This document shows, one piece after another, positions 53,973 to 63,482 of a stretch of DNA of 64,000 bases; position 1 is the stretch's first letter; every line of letters begins with the position of its first letter. This DNA is from Pseudomonadota bacterium (GTDB lineage Bacteria > Cyanobacteriota > Vampirovibrionia > Obscuribacterales > Obscuribacteraceae). The stretch lies in NCBI GenBank assembly GCA_021325555.1, contig JAJPGY010000032.1, forward strand, positions 1 through 64,000, in the 5' to 3' direction. The notes beneath the pieces are model-generated. The model had not been told where the DNA came from. It made no database searches and saw nothing but the letters and a program-made list of their open reading frames with translations. Made by a program: the position numbers and the translations under genes.

Positions 53973-56606
53973 TTACAGCCCCTGAATCGATTTAGCTACA
54001 ACGTCCGGGTCATCAACCGGAGGAGGCTCGCGCTCGTCGCTGCCGAAGACGGAAAGCTGCATGACCTCGTCCATGGCGATCTGCCGCAGCTTCGGGCCGT
54101 CGAGAATCTTGCTAGCCGCGCTCTTGCGCTCCATCTGGGCCATCAGCCGCTGCGCCCGCTCGATAATTGAAGGCGGCAGGCCCGCCATCCTGGCAACCTG
54201 GATCCCGTAACTGCGATCGGCGCCGCCGGGAACAACACGTCGGATAAACTCGACGTGGTCTTCTGTTTCCCGCACGAGCACCTGGTAGTTGGCGATCTGC
54301 GCAAAGAAGTTGGCAAGACCGTTGAGCTCATGGTAATGGGTGGCGAATATCGTGCGCGCCCGCACCTGCGAGGCCAGATATTCGGCCACCGACCAGGCGA
54401 TCGCCACGCCATCGTAGGTGCTCGTCCCGCGCCCCACCTCATCGAGGAGGATAAGCGAGCGCTCGCTGGCCGACAGGCAGCACTGCGTGGTCTCGCTCAT
54501 CTCCACCAGAAATGTCGACTGCCCCTGCGTCAGGTCATCGACCGCCCCGATGCGGGTGAAGATGCGATCGACCAGACCTATGCGCGCCGAGTCGGCAGGC
54601 ACGAAGCTGCCCATCTGGGCCATGAGCGTGATCAAGGCCACCTGGCGCAGATAGCTCGATTTGCCGGACATGTTCGGGCCGGTGAGGATGATCAGCTGAT
54701 GATCCCCGCTGGAGCCCAGCAAGCGGGTATCGTTGGCCACGTAGCGCCCCATCGGCAGGATACGCTCCAGCACCGGGTGGCGGCCGTTCGTGATCTCGAC
54801 GGCCAGCGAGCGGTCCACGACCGGGCACACGTAGCGGCGCTCGACGGCCACGGCCGCCAGCGAAAGCAGGGCGTCCAGCGCTGCCAGCTGCTGCGCGGTG
54901 CGGGAGAGATGGGCTCCGAAGTCCATCAGCCCTCTGCGGAACTCGACATAGAGCCTGTATTCCAGCTCACCCTGGTTCTTCTCGGCGTTGAGGATCCTGG
55001 CCTCGTATTCCTTCAGCTCGGGCGTAATGTATCTTTCGGCGTTGGTCAGCGTCTGCTTGCGGATGTAATCGGCCGGCACGGCGTCTTTGTTGGCGTGCGT
55101 AACCTCAATGTAATAGCCGAAGGTCTGGTTGAAACCGACGCGCAAAGAGCGTATTCCCGAACGCTCCTGCTCGCGCTTTTGCAGCTCCTCGATCCACTGC
55201 TTGCCGCCACCGACCAATCCTCTTATCTCATCGAGCTCGGCCGAGTAGCCGTCCTTGAAAATGCCGCCCTCGGTTATCTCCCGCGGCGCTTCCTCGGCGA
55301 TCGCGGCGGCGATTAGGTTGCGCAGCTCCACGAGCGCGGGCGAGAGCTCGGAGAGAACATTCAAGTACGGGCTCCGGGAGTCTCGTAGCGCCACCGTCAA
55401 CGGTGGCAGGGCATCGAGCGACTGCCGCACCGCCGAAAGCTCCTTCGGCAGGATCGTCCCGGAAGACAGCCTGACTCCCAGCCGTTCCAGATCGGACAAT
55501 GCGGACAGGGTCGAGGCTAAGGTCTGCCGCTTGTCGGGCTCCGCGATCAACTCCCGGATCGCCTCCTGGCGTTCCTCGATGGGCGCCACCGCATACAGTG
55601 GCTTCAGCAGCCATTTGCGAAGGGTGCGGCTGCCCATTCCGGTCTTTGTCTGATCGAGCGCCCAGAGCAGGCTGCCCTCAAAGGTCCGCTCGCGGGACGT
55701 CTCGACAAGCTCGAGGTTCTTGCGAGTGTTGGCATCGAGCACCAGGTATCCTTCCACGGCGTAGGTCGACAAGCCGGGGAACTTGGGCATCTGCGAGCCC
55801 TGCGTCTTCTCCAGATATTCGAAGATGGCCCCGGCCGCCCCTACTGCCAGCGGCAGCGACTGGCAGCCGAACCCTTCCAGGGTGGTGATGCCGAAAAGCT
55901 CCATGATCCGTCTTCTGGCCGGCTCGAACTGGAAGAACATGGCCGGCCGCCCGGTAACCCGCGCTCGCGGATCCATTCCTTCCGGCAAGTCGAGCAGCTC
56001 CTGCGGCACGACCTGGCCGGCCCGCAAGGGGGCCGTACGCCTGGCCACAAGAATCTCCCGGGGATTGAGGCGGTCTACCTCCAGGATCAATTGCTGCGCG
56101 CTGAGCTGGGTGAGGCAAAACTCGCCGCAGGACGCGTCCGCGTATGCCAGCCCCCACAGCGAGCCGTCGTCACCGCCTCTCAATATGGCGGCGATGTAGT
56201 TGTTTTCCCTTGCCGGAAGCAGGCTCGACTCCAGCACCGTCCCTGGTGTCAGAACGCGAGTGACCCGTCTTTCCACCGGGCCGCGGGTCGCTCCGACCAC
56301 GCCCACCTGGTCGCACAGGGCCACGGAATAGCCCTTGGAAAGCAGTTTGCCCAGGTAAAGCTCCGCGGAACGGAAAGGCACGCCGGCCATCGGAACCCGC
56401 CCGCCAGGGTAGCTCGGCTCCGGACGCCCGGTGAGCGTGATATCCAGCTCCCTGGCCGCCACCCGGGCATCGGCGTCGAACAGCTCGTAAAAATCGCCGA
56501 GGCGAAAAAAAACCAGCGTCTCCGGGTACTGGGTCTTTATCTCCCAGTACTGGCGCATCATCGGCGAAAGCTGAGAGCCCTCATCGGCTGTTTCTTTGTC
56601 GCTCAT
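53973..56606 (-). CDS. mutS: DNA mismatch repair protein MutS
   Basis: An 877-residue MutS1 protein from ATG 56606, which has GGAG 9 bases upstream; earlier in-frame starts add basic residues unlike the family. The mismatch-reading motif FFRLGDFYELF (Phe-x-Glu) lies near the N-terminus. The ATPase has GPNMSGKSSYLRQ (Lys649), LLDEVGRGTSTYDG and ATHYHELNGL. It recognises base mismatches and small loops after replication. Its usual partner mutL is not in the window. Confidence 0.97.
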   Translation of the reverse strand: MSDKETADEGSQLSPMMRQYWEIKTQYPETLVFFRLGDFYELFDADARVAARELDITLTGRPEPSYPGGRVPMAGVPFRSAELYLGKLLSKGYSVALCDQVGVVGATRGPVERRVTRVLTPGTVLESSLLPARENNYIAAILRGGDDGSLWGLAYADASCGEFCLTQLSAQQLILEVDRLNPREILVARRTAPLRAGQVVPQELLDLPEGMDPRARVTGRPAMFFQFEPARRRIMELFGITTLEGFGCQSLPLAVGAAGAIFEYLEKTQGSQMPKFPGLSTYAVEGYLVLDANTRKNLELVETSRERTFEGSLLWALDQTKTGMGSRTLRKWLLKPLYAVAPIEERQEAIRELIAEPDKRQTLASTLSALSDLERLGVRLSSGTILPKELSAVRQSLDALPPLTVALRDSRSPYLNVLSELSPALVELRNLIAAAIAEEAPREITEGGIFKDGYSAELDEIRGLVGGGKQWIEELQKREQERSGIRSLRVGFNQTFGYYIEVTHANKDAVPADYIRKQTLTNAERYITPELKEYEARILNAEKNQGELEYRLYVEFRRGLMDFGAHLSRTAQQLAALDALLSLAAVAVERRYVCPVVDRSLAVEITNGRHPVLERILPMGRYVANDTRLLGSSGDHQLIILTGPNMSGKSSYLRQVALITLMAQMGSFVPADSARIGLVDRIFTRIGAVDDLTQGQSTFLVEMSETTQCCLSASERSLILLDEVGRGTSTYDGVAIAWSVAEYLASQVRARTIFATHYHELNGLANFFAQIANYQVLVRETEDHVEFIRRVVPGGADRSYGIQVARMAGLPPSIIERAQRLMAQMERKSAASKILDGPKLRQIAMDEVMQLSVFGSDEREPPPVDDPDVVAKSIQGL

Positions 56607-56794
56607 CGTAAGAAACTCCATCGCCGCGCCCGGCCACGCTCTCCGCCCCGACCAGGCCCTCCCGCGCGCCCCATGTTGACCTCGCTTGCCGTCCTGCCTT
56701 GAGCAGATCAAATAATATCGCCTCCGCCCGGGCGGGGCTATTTAGCTTCTGGTAATATGAGGACGCTAATGCATATCCCTGAAGGTTCGAATTA

Positions 56795-57520
56795 ATGTCG
56801 TTGCCACAGACCAATACTCCGGCGAGGGCCCACCGGCGATCGTCCGCACCGCCGCTTCTGCTCGTCCTGGGCGCCCTGTCGGTGGGGCTGGCGGCGCCGT
56901 CCGGCTTCGCCGCGCCGAAGGCTTCCCCGGCAAAACCAGCGCATGCCCAGCCGCCGTCCAACGTCGAGGCGCCTGCTAAAGACAAGGAGACCTCCGCGCC
57001 GGCAAAAAAAGAGGCACAAGACAAGACGTCCGCGACCCCGGAGCCGGTGCTCGAGAATGTGGTGTCCGTCTCCCCCGAGGAGCTGGTGAACAAGCCGCAG
57101 GAATTTCTCGGCAAGAACGTCAAGTTCAACGCCCACTTCTTCGCCTGGAGCAACCTGGCGCTGGATTACAAACCGGCTTTTCGCTCCTCGAAGACGCACC
57201 TTTCTTTCCTGGTTTTGAAGCCCGGCTCGCATATCCCACTGTCAGAGCTGAAGCTGGCCATGGCCATACCCAAGGAGAAGGATCCGGAGACGACGCTGTT
57301 CGCCTCCTTAAAGGATGGCGACGAGCTCGAGCTGGTCGGCAAGGTCTTCAGCACCGCTCTTGACGATCCCTGGGTGGAGGTCTTGAAGCTCAAGCGATTG
57401 AGCAGCGCCGCCGGCGAGAAGAAGACCGCCTCGGCCGGGGAGTCGAAGGAATCGCAAGAAAAGGACGAGAAGGAGAAGAAGTCCGAGGGCGACTCCGGCG
57501 GTAAGTCCGAGGGCCGTTGA
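56795..57520 (+). CDS. Secreted protein with an OB-like domain
   Basis: A 241-residue protein. An N-terminal hydrophobic segment (LLLVLGALSVGLAAPSG) is followed by a Lys/Pro/Ala-rich linker, a compact domain at about residues 88-205 (SPEELVNKPQEFLGKNVKFNA; LFASLKDGDELELVGKVF) and a highly charged Lys/Glu/Ser tail. The middle resembles OB-fold or DUF4131-like small beta barrels, with the phrase 'pages of KPQEFLGK-V' seen in membrane-stress proteins. No enzymatic motif. It precedes the Roadblock gene by 25 bases. Confidence 0.65.
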   Translation: MSLPQTNTPARAHRRSSAPPLLLVLGALSVGLAAPSGFAAPKASPAKPAHAQPPSNVEAPAKDKETSAPAKKEAQDKTSATPEPVLENVVSVSPEELVNKPQEFLGKNVKFNAHFFAWSNLALDYKPAFRSSKTHLSFLVLKPGSHIPLSELKLAMAIPKEKDPETTLFASLKDGDELELVGKVFSTALDDPWVEVLKLKRLSSAAGEKKTASAGESKESQEKDEKEKKSEGDSGGKSEGR

Positions 57521-57545
57521 CGGCGAGGGCGAAAGGAGAGGGCCG

Positions 57546-57917
57546 ATGGCCGCTGATTCAGCACAAATTCAAGGGCTGCTAAATTCGTTGAACGGGAAGC
57601 ACGGCATTCTGGGCTGCCTTCTGGTCAGCCCGGAAGGCGGCGTGGCCTCCTCCTCCCTGCCGGCCGACATCGACGTGTCAACCCTGGCTGCCCTGTCCGC
57701 CACCCTGTTCTCGAACAACGACGTTTCGATTCAAAGAATGAACCGCGGAAACCTGGTGCAGATGACCCTTCTCACGGATCAGGGCATATTGCACTTTTAC
57801 CAGGTGGCCGGCCACTATGTGGTCGTCCTCACGGCCAAAGGGCAGAAGATAAACCTGGAGGGGCTCATCCGCTCGGTCGAGGAGCAATCCTCCAGCCTGG
57901 CCGCTATGATCGGCTGA
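57546..57917 (+). CDS. Roadblock/LC7 domain protein
   Basis: A 123-residue protein spanning a single Roadblock/LC7 domain (HGILGCLLVSPEGGVASSSLP; LSATLFSNNDVSIQ; ILHFYQVAGHYVVVLTAKG). Such domains dimerise and act with small Ras-like GTPases of the MglA type, or as scaffolds for motility and polarity. AGGAGAGG precedes the ATG. No GTPase gene is adjacent, so the partner is unknown. Confidence 0.88.
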   Translation: MAADSAQIQGLLNSLNGKHGILGCLLVSPEGGVASSSLPADIDVSTLAALSATLFSNNDVSIQRMNRGNLVQMTLLTDQGILHFYQVAGHYVVVLTAKGQKINLEGLIRSVEEQSSSLAAMIG

Positions 57918-58069
57918 GCGGGCCAAAGCGACCCGGCACGGCAAGGCGAGCCGCCCGCCGTCGTTTCCGCCGCCCTTGTAAAGTGTTATTATTGGCTGGA
58001 ATGTGATCTTTGGTGGTGATCAGGTACATTGTTTGCCTGAGTGGTTAGCTTTCAACTGGGGGAAATATC

Positions 58070-59830
58070 ATGCGACGGGTTTACCCGAAGGCGCTCACCC
58101 TGGCCCTCGTGATCAACATGAGCCTTTTCTTCCCGGTCGGGGTGCTGGCTGCCCGCTTCGTCGACATGTCCGGCAACTGGGCCGAGCGCTACGTCAACGA
58201 GCTGTCCGACAAAGGGGTCCTGCCGGCCGAGAAGGACGGACGCTTCCGTCCGGGCGACCCTGTTACCAGGGCGGTGCTCTCCTTCTGGCTGGTCAACGCG
58301 CTGGGAATTCAGAACCAGCCGGTGGCCACCACGCCCAGCTTCAGCGACGTCAAGCCCTCGGACTGGTATTACAAGCCGATCGAGATCGCCAAACAGAACA
58401 ACTACATCGCCGGCTACTCCGACGGTTTCCGGCCGCACCAGTTCATCCAGCGGGGCGAAGTGATCACGATCCTCTCCCGGACGCTCGCCTCGCCCGATCC
58501 GGACGAGGCAACCGTGGCCGCCGAGCTCAAGAAGTACAAGGACGGCGACAAGGTGCCGCAGTGGGCAAAGCTGGGGGTGGCCAAAGCATCGGCGGCCGGC
58601 ATCCTTATCAATCACCCGGACCCGCTGGTGATAAACGCGGCCACCCTGGCCAGCCGCGCCGACACCGCCGCCCTCCTTTATCAGCTGGACGAGTACAACA
58701 CCAAGCGCTCGATCGCCATGGCGACAGGCCAGTCGGGATCGGGGCAGCAGGCGACAGCCGGTCCCGCCGGCCGGGCGCCGGGGCAGGCCGCCCCGTCCGC
58801 CTACGGGCAGCCGCCCTATGACAGGCAAGCCGCCGCCCGGCCGGCAACGCCATACCTGGCCTACAACAACCCCGGGCCTGCCTTCGCACAGCCCGCCTAC
58901 GCCCAGACCGACGGCAGCCCGTATCCGCCCGGCGGGGGATACGGGCAGCAGTACCAGGGACAGGTTCAAACCCAGGGACAACAGCCGGGTTACGGCGGCG
59001 GCTATCCTCCACCGCAGGGCGGCTTTCCCCCGCCGCAGGGCGGTTATGCGCAGCCACCGGGCGCTTACGGGAGCGGCTACCCGGCGCCGGGGCAGTACGG
59101 GCAGGCGGGCGGCTATCCGCCGCCTGGCGCCTACCCGCCGCAGGGATCCTATCTGCAGGGCCGGGTGGCCGTGGTGGCGGCCGGAACCCATTTTCGCGCC
59201 TCGATCATCAACACCCTCGATTCTGGCTCCTCGCAACCTGGCGAGCAGGTGACGGCAACCCTTTCCGAGCCGCTCTACGCCAACGGACAGGAGGTAATCC
59301 CGGCCGGCAGCAAGGTTATCGGGCAGGTGACCAACGTCGTCTCGGCCAAGCGCTTCCGCTTCGGCGCCAACGGCCGGATCGACGTCCGCTTCACGCAGAT
59401 TCAAACCCCCGATGGCCGGACCTTCCCGCTGTCTGCCAGCATCGACGCCAACCAGCTGCACCTGGTCGGGGGCAGCACCGGCGGGCGCGTGGGCAAGAGC
59501 CTGCTGGCCACCGGCATCGGGGCCGGCAGCGGGGCTGCGCTGGGCACCGGGCTGGGCGCCATCACCGGCTCGCTCTCGCACGCCCGCATGGGCATGTCGA
59601 CCGGAATGGGCGCCGTGTTCGGCACGGCCATGGGCGGCATCGTCGGGCTCGGAGCAGCCGGCATCCGCAAGGGCGGCGAGGTCAAGATCCCGGCCGGCAC
59701 CGCGCTGCCCATTCAGCTCGACGAGTCGCTGCAGGTCTCAGGCGGGCCGCCGCCCTACCAGCAACCATACGGCGGGGGCTACCAGCCGCCCGTGCAACAG
59801 CCGGCCGGCGGCTATTACCCGCAGCAATAG
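58070..59830 (+). CDS. SLH-domain surface protein with Pro/Gly/Tyr-rich linker and VirB10-like C-terminal domain
   Basis: A 586-residue protein. After a signal peptide there are three S-layer homology repeats at about residues 29-75, 85-130 and 150-210 (DMSGNWAERYVNELSDKGVL; DVKPSDWYYKPIEIAKQNNY). Residues about 220-363 are tandem low-complexity repeats (GGYPPPQGGFPPPQGGYAQ). The C-terminal part resembles the TrbI/VirB10 barrel (VTATLSEPLYANGQEVIPAG; GSKVIGQVTNV) with a glycine-zipper insert (LLATGIGAGSGAALGTGLGA). It probably anchors to peptidoglycan-linked polymer and inserts into the outer layer. GGGGGA lies 7 bases before the ATG. Confidence 0.85.
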   Translation: MRRVYPKALTLALVINMSLFFPVGVLAARFVDMSGNWAERYVNELSDKGVLPAEKDGRFRPGDPVTRAVLSFWLVNALGIQNQPVATTPSFSDVKPSDWYYKPIEIAKQNNYIAGYSDGFRPHQFIQRGEVITILSRTLASPDPDEATVAAELKKYKDGDKVPQWAKLGVAKASAAGILINHPDPLVINAATLASRADTAALLYQLDEYNTKRSIAMATGQSGSGQQATAGPAGRAPGQAAPSAYGQPPYDRQAAARPATPYLAYNNPGPAFAQPAYAQTDGSPYPPGGGYGQQYQGQVQTQGQQPGYGGGYPPPQGGFPPPQGGYAQPPGAYGSGYPAPGQYGQAGGYPPPGAYPPQGSYLQGRVAVVAAGTHFRASIINTLDSGSSQPGEQVTATLSEPLYANGQEVIPAGSKVIGQVTNVVSAKRFRFGANGRIDVRFTQIQTPDGRTFPLSASIDANQLHLVGGSTGGRVGKSLLATGIGAGSGAALGTGLGAITGSLSHARMGMSTGMGAVFGTAMGGIVGLGAAGIRKGGEVKIPAGTALPIQLDESLQVSGGPPPYQQPYGGGYQPPVQQPAGGYYPQQ

Positions 59831-59835
59831 CCGCT

Positions 59836-60603
59836 TCAATCCCCGCCGAAGCGCCTTTCGCGCAGGGCGAACTCGCAGAGCGCCCGCTCGAACTCCGCCG
59901 GTGAGAAGTCCGGCCAGAGCACCGGCGTCACGTACAGCTCCGCGTACGCCGACTGCCAGAGCAAATAGTTTGACAGGCGCATCTCGCCGCCCGTCCTTAT
60001 CAGCAGGTCTGGGTCAGGGATATCCTTCGTATAGAGATACGAGCCGACCAGCTCGGCGCTGATCTCGGATTCGGAAAGCCTGCCCTGCTTGACGTCGGCG
60101 GCTATCCGCCGCACCGCCTCGGTTATCTCGGAGCGGGCGCCGTAGTTGATCGCCACCTGCAAAGAAAGCCCCTGGTTGTCCCGCGTTCGCTGGCTGGCCT
60201 GCCGGAAGGCCTGCTGGAGGTTGGCCGGCAGGGTGGAGAGGTCGCCGATAAAGCTGAGCCGGACCTTGCTGCCGTGAAGCTCTTCCAGCTCGTCGCGCAC
60301 CACCTCGGCGAACAGCCCGATCAGGTAGTCGACCTCCTCGCTGCTGCGGTTCCAGTTCTCGCTGGAGAAGGCGTAAACGGTCAGGTACTTGAGCCCGTGC
60401 CGCCCCACGTATTTGACCAGCTCCTTGAGCGTCTTGACCCCCTGCCGGTGGCCAGCCAGGCGGGGCAGGCCGCGGAGATCCGCCCAGCGGCGATTGCCGT
60501 CCATGATGATGGCCACGTGCGTGAGCGGGAACGGCTCCTGCCGGGCCACATGTTTCTTGTCGGTCTTGCTGTGGCGTCCGCGAGCGATGCCCATATGCGG
60601 CAA
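59836..60603 (-). CDS. uppS: Undecaprenyl diphosphate synthase (cis-prenyltransferase)
   Basis: A 255-residue protein from TTG 60603, chosen for GAGGAAA 2-5 bases upstream. The catalytic aspartate is Asp35 in IIMDGNRRWA, with AFSSENWNRS, NYGARSEI, DPDLLIRTGGEMRLSNYLLWQ and the final LWPDFSPAEF. It makes the C55 lipid carrier for peptidoglycan and other cell-wall polymers. It is convergent with the SLH gene (5-base gap). Confidence 0.97.
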   Translation of the reverse strand: MPHMGIARGRHSKTDKKHVARQEPFPLTHVAIIMDGNRRWADLRGLPRLAGHRQGVKTLKELVKYVGRHGLKYLTVYAFSSENWNRSSEEVDYLIGLFAEVVRDELEELHGSKVRLSFIGDLSTLPANLQQAFRQASQRTRDNQGLSLQVAINYGARSEITEAVRRIAADVKQGRLSESEISAELVGSYLYTKDIPDPDLLIRTGGEMRLSNYLLWQSAYAELYVTPVLWPDFSPAEFERALCEFALRERRFGGD

Positions 60604-60728
60604 GATTTCCTCGGAGGGCCGGGACAGGTTATTTTAGCGCGCCCCTGCCGGTCTCCCGGGACTTTGCCGCCCTGCTGCAAACTGTCTACATAAAGCTTTG
60701 CTCAGCGGGCGTATAATCCAGAGAAGCT

Positions 60729-61211
60729 ATGTGGCTCACACCCGACTACCTGATCGATGGCGACATCACGGACATCCCCCTCGAACGCCTGAAAGCGGAC
60801 GGGATAGCAGGGCTCATTCTGGACCTGGACAGCACGCTCGTCGCCCCCCGCAGCGGGGAGCTGACCGAGGAGGTGGCCGGCTGGCTGAGAAAGGCCCGCT
60901 CCCTGTTCAAGATGGCCATCGTCAGCAATAACAGAAGAGAGCCTTATCTGCAGCAGGTTCAATCGCTGGTGGATATGCCGACGATAGGCCGCGCTGCCAA
61001 ACCGCGGCGCAGGGGTTTCCGGCAGGCGCTCGAGATACTGCAGCTGCAACCACAGGAGGTGGCAGTGGTGGGAGACCGGCCGCTTACCGATGTCCTGGGA
61101 GGGCAGAGGGCCCACATGAAGACGGTTCTCGTCTGGCCTTTGAAGACGATGAACGAGCCGGCCTGGAAAACCTTCTTCCGAAAATTAGAGCGTCGCTTTA
61201 TCAAAAGTTAG
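60729..61211 (+). CDS. YqeG-family HAD-type phosphatase
   Basis: A 160-residue HAD protein of the YqeG family. The nucleophile motif is DLDST (Asp32 and Asp34), motif II contains IVSNN, and the last motif is VGDRPLTDVLGGQRA. The family is common in Cyanobacteria and Firmicutes; in plants and cyanobacteria relatives act as phosphatidylglycerophosphate phosphatases, so phospholipid synthesis is a possible role. It is divergent from uppS and 54 bases before a TPR gene. Confidence 0.9.
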   Translation: MWLTPDYLIDGDITDIPLERLKADGIAGLILDLDSTLVAPRSGELTEEVAGWLRKARSLFKMAIVSNNRREPYLQQVQSLVDMPTIGRAAKPRRRGFRQALEILQLQPQEVAVVGDRPLTDVLGGQRAHMKTVLVWPLKTMNEPAWKTFFRKLERRFIKS

Positions 61212-61265
61212 GCTAATATATTGGCGGAGATTGCGATTCGATTCGCCTAGAAATCGAAGGGTCAA

Positions 61266-63482
61266 ATGCAGCGGATCATAGCCCTCAGTTGCCTGGTCAC
61301 CCTGGCGCTGCCCCCCGCTCTCGCACAGCCGCAAAGAAAGCCTCTATCGATCGCCATGCCAGCGATGGTGGTGCACGCACCACCATCGGTATCACGCCGG
61401 ACACTTGCCGCAAGCCGGAAAGATATGCGCGAGCTGGTGCGGCGCACATATCCTCGCACGCACTATGAGCGCGGCATGTACTATCGCCAGCAGGGCGATA
61501 TTGACAACGCGCTCATCGAGTTTTTGAAAGCCACCCAGGAAAATCCGCATCTGGTAAAGGCGTTCTACGAGCAGGCCCTTATCTTTCACGAGCGCCATTA
61601 CCTGAAGCTCGCCGAGTCTTCACTGGAGCAGGCGCTGGCCGTAAAGGAGGACTATCCGCAGGCGCGGGTCCTTCTGGCCACCATTCGGCTCGAGCAGGGC
61701 AACGTGGGGGGCGCCGTATCAGAGTTGACCAGAAGCCTCGGTCTGCCCGAGCCCCCGGCTGCCGGCGCCCCGAGTGCGCCACCACCGCAAGTGCCTGTTG
61801 CCGGGCCTCCGGCCACCGAAGGCCCCGCGCCGCAGCCGCCCGCCCAGGAATCTCCCGGGCTGCCGCCTGCCTTGCTCCAGGTGCTGCATTCGCTGCTGCC
61901 CGAGCCGGCGCCGGCACCGGAAAATGAGCCGGCACCCGGTCCGCCACCCGCGCCGATCCCCGAGAATGAGAACAGGGCATCTGCCCGGGCGGCGGACAAT
62001 AAGCAGGACATCGATCCGCTATTGAAGGGCATCCCCGGCGTCGATCCCAGCCTGCCGGTAGGGACCTCCAGTCCGATCACCTCGTCGCCGCCGGCCGTGC
62101 CGGTCTCCGCCCTGCCCAGAACACACGGACTGCATCTCCGGCTGCCCAACCCGCTTTCGCTTTTGAAAAGGAATCTCCTGACATTCTTCGCACAGCCGGC
62201 ACCCGGTTCGGTGCCGGCTGACGCGCAGGGCGCAGACAGTGCCAGCTCCGACTCGCAGCCTTTGCCGATGGTGCTGTTCGACCAGTCCGCTCCCGCTCAG
62301 CGCCTGGATCCGCTTCCGGCCACACCGAAAAGACCGGTCCGGCTGCCGGTGTCGCTCGCGGCGCCGCCGCCGATGGGACCACTGGCCACCCTGGCGCCTT
62401 CCGCCCCGCCGCCCCGACCGAGGAACCAGGGCGGCCAGCCGCTGGCCGCCCTGCCGCAACCGGCCTGCCAGTCGGCCTCACCGGCACGCGCTTCCCCGGC
62501 ACCGCCGGCCCCCCTGCCTCCCCTGGAAATAGAGATCTTTGCCCCACCGCCACCGCAGGCACCGGCGACCCGGCCCCCCGGCACCGTCCCGGCACCGACT
62601 ATGGTGGCGCTTTCGCCACGGCGGGGCGCCGGCCAGGCCGCGCCCCGCACCATCGTTTGCACGGCCGACCAGTTCGCCCCCTTCATGCCGCCGATGGCCA
62701 TCAGCCACGGCCCGGCTCGCACCGTCCCCGACCAGCCAGTGCCGCTGGCCAGGGGCGGGCATGCGCCTCCGGCGGTGCCCGCTCCCAGCCGGGTGGCAAG
62801 CCGCAGCCTGGAGCCGCTGGTTGTCCGCGCGGTGACGGCACCGGCCGGACCGCTGCCAGCGGCAGTGCCGCCGGCGCCGGCAACTCCAATCGTTTTTGTG
62901 CGGCCGGTTAGCCCGCGCGCCCGCACAGCCCAGCCCGCTCCAGACAGCAGGCCGGCGACGGCCCGGGTAATCGAGGGCGCACGCGCCGGCAACGATCGCC
63001 CGGCGCAGGACGCCGCAGGCAGAGCGTTCACGGCACCGTCCATGCCCAGCTCGCACATGCGCTGGATCGCCACGGCACAGCCTGCACAAGCAGCACGGAA
63101 GCCGGCGGAGGACGCCTGGACGCAAAGGCTCAGATACCTCGCCCAGCATGGAACGGCCAGCCTGAAGGCCGGGGAAGCCTTCATGTTCTCGGAGGAGACC
63201 GGCGAAGCGGTCCTCTTTCAGCGCAACGGCGAGACAATCAGGAGATGCATCGCCGGGCCCAGGGACCCAAGAGAAGTGGCCATGGAGCGCAGGCCGGACA
63301 TCCTCCGGCCGCAAGAGCTGTCGTACAATCTCTCCCTTCTCGGCAAGCTCCTGCCCAGGCAGTCTGCCGGGCCTGGCAAGCCGACCGCGGCGCCGGAGTC
63401 GCTGGGCAACATCAGCATGAGCGAGATATTGACCAGGTCAAACGGCTTCTGGGACTGGCTCAAGCAGACGGTGAAGTTCTGA
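61266..63482 (+). CDS. Secreted TPR protein with long proline/alanine-rich region
   Basis: A 738-residue protein with AAGGG before the ATG. A signal peptide (IIALSCLVTLALPPALA) is followed by about three TPR units at residues 65-165 (HYERGMYYRQQGDIDNALIEF; AFYEQALIFHERHYLKLAE). A Pro/Ala-rich disordered region covers residues about 165-600 and includes LHLRLPNPLSLLKRNLLTFF, a short amphipathic or membrane-active segment. The last 130 residues (YLAQHGTASLKAGEAFMFSEE) are folded-looking. Function is unknown; it may reach across the envelope. Its end overlaps the convergent hydrolase gene by 23 bases. Confidence 0.75.
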   Translation: MQRIIALSCLVTLALPPALAQPQRKPLSIAMPAMVVHAPPSVSRRTLAASRKDMRELVRRTYPRTHYERGMYYRQQGDIDNALIEFLKATQENPHLVKAFYEQALIFHERHYLKLAESSLEQALAVKEDYPQARVLLATIRLEQGNVGGAVSELTRSLGLPEPPAAGAPSAPPPQVPVAGPPATEGPAPQPPAQESPGLPPALLQVLHSLLPEPAPAPENEPAPGPPPAPIPENENRASARAADNKQDIDPLLKGIPGVDPSLPVGTSSPITSSPPAVPVSALPRTHGLHLRLPNPLSLLKRNLLTFFAQPAPGSVPADAQGADSASSDSQPLPMVLFDQSAPAQRLDPLPATPKRPVRLPVSLAAPPPMGPLATLAPSAPPPRPRNQGGQPLAALPQPACQSASPARASPAPPAPLPPLEIEIFAPPPPQAPATRPPGTVPAPTMVALSPRRGAGQAAPRTIVCTADQFAPFMPPMAISHGPARTVPDQPVPLARGGHAPPAVPAPSRVASRSLEPLVVRAVTAPAGPLPAAVPPAPATPIVFVRPVSPRARTAQPAPDSRPATARVIEGARAGNDRPAQDAAGRAFTAPSMPSSHMRWIATAQPAQAARKPAEDAWTQRLRYLAQHGTASLKAGEAFMFSEETGEAVLFQRNGETIRRCIAGPRDPREVAMERRPDILRPQELSYNLSLLGKLLPRQSAGPGKPTAAPESLGNISMSEILTRSNGFWDWLKQTVKF

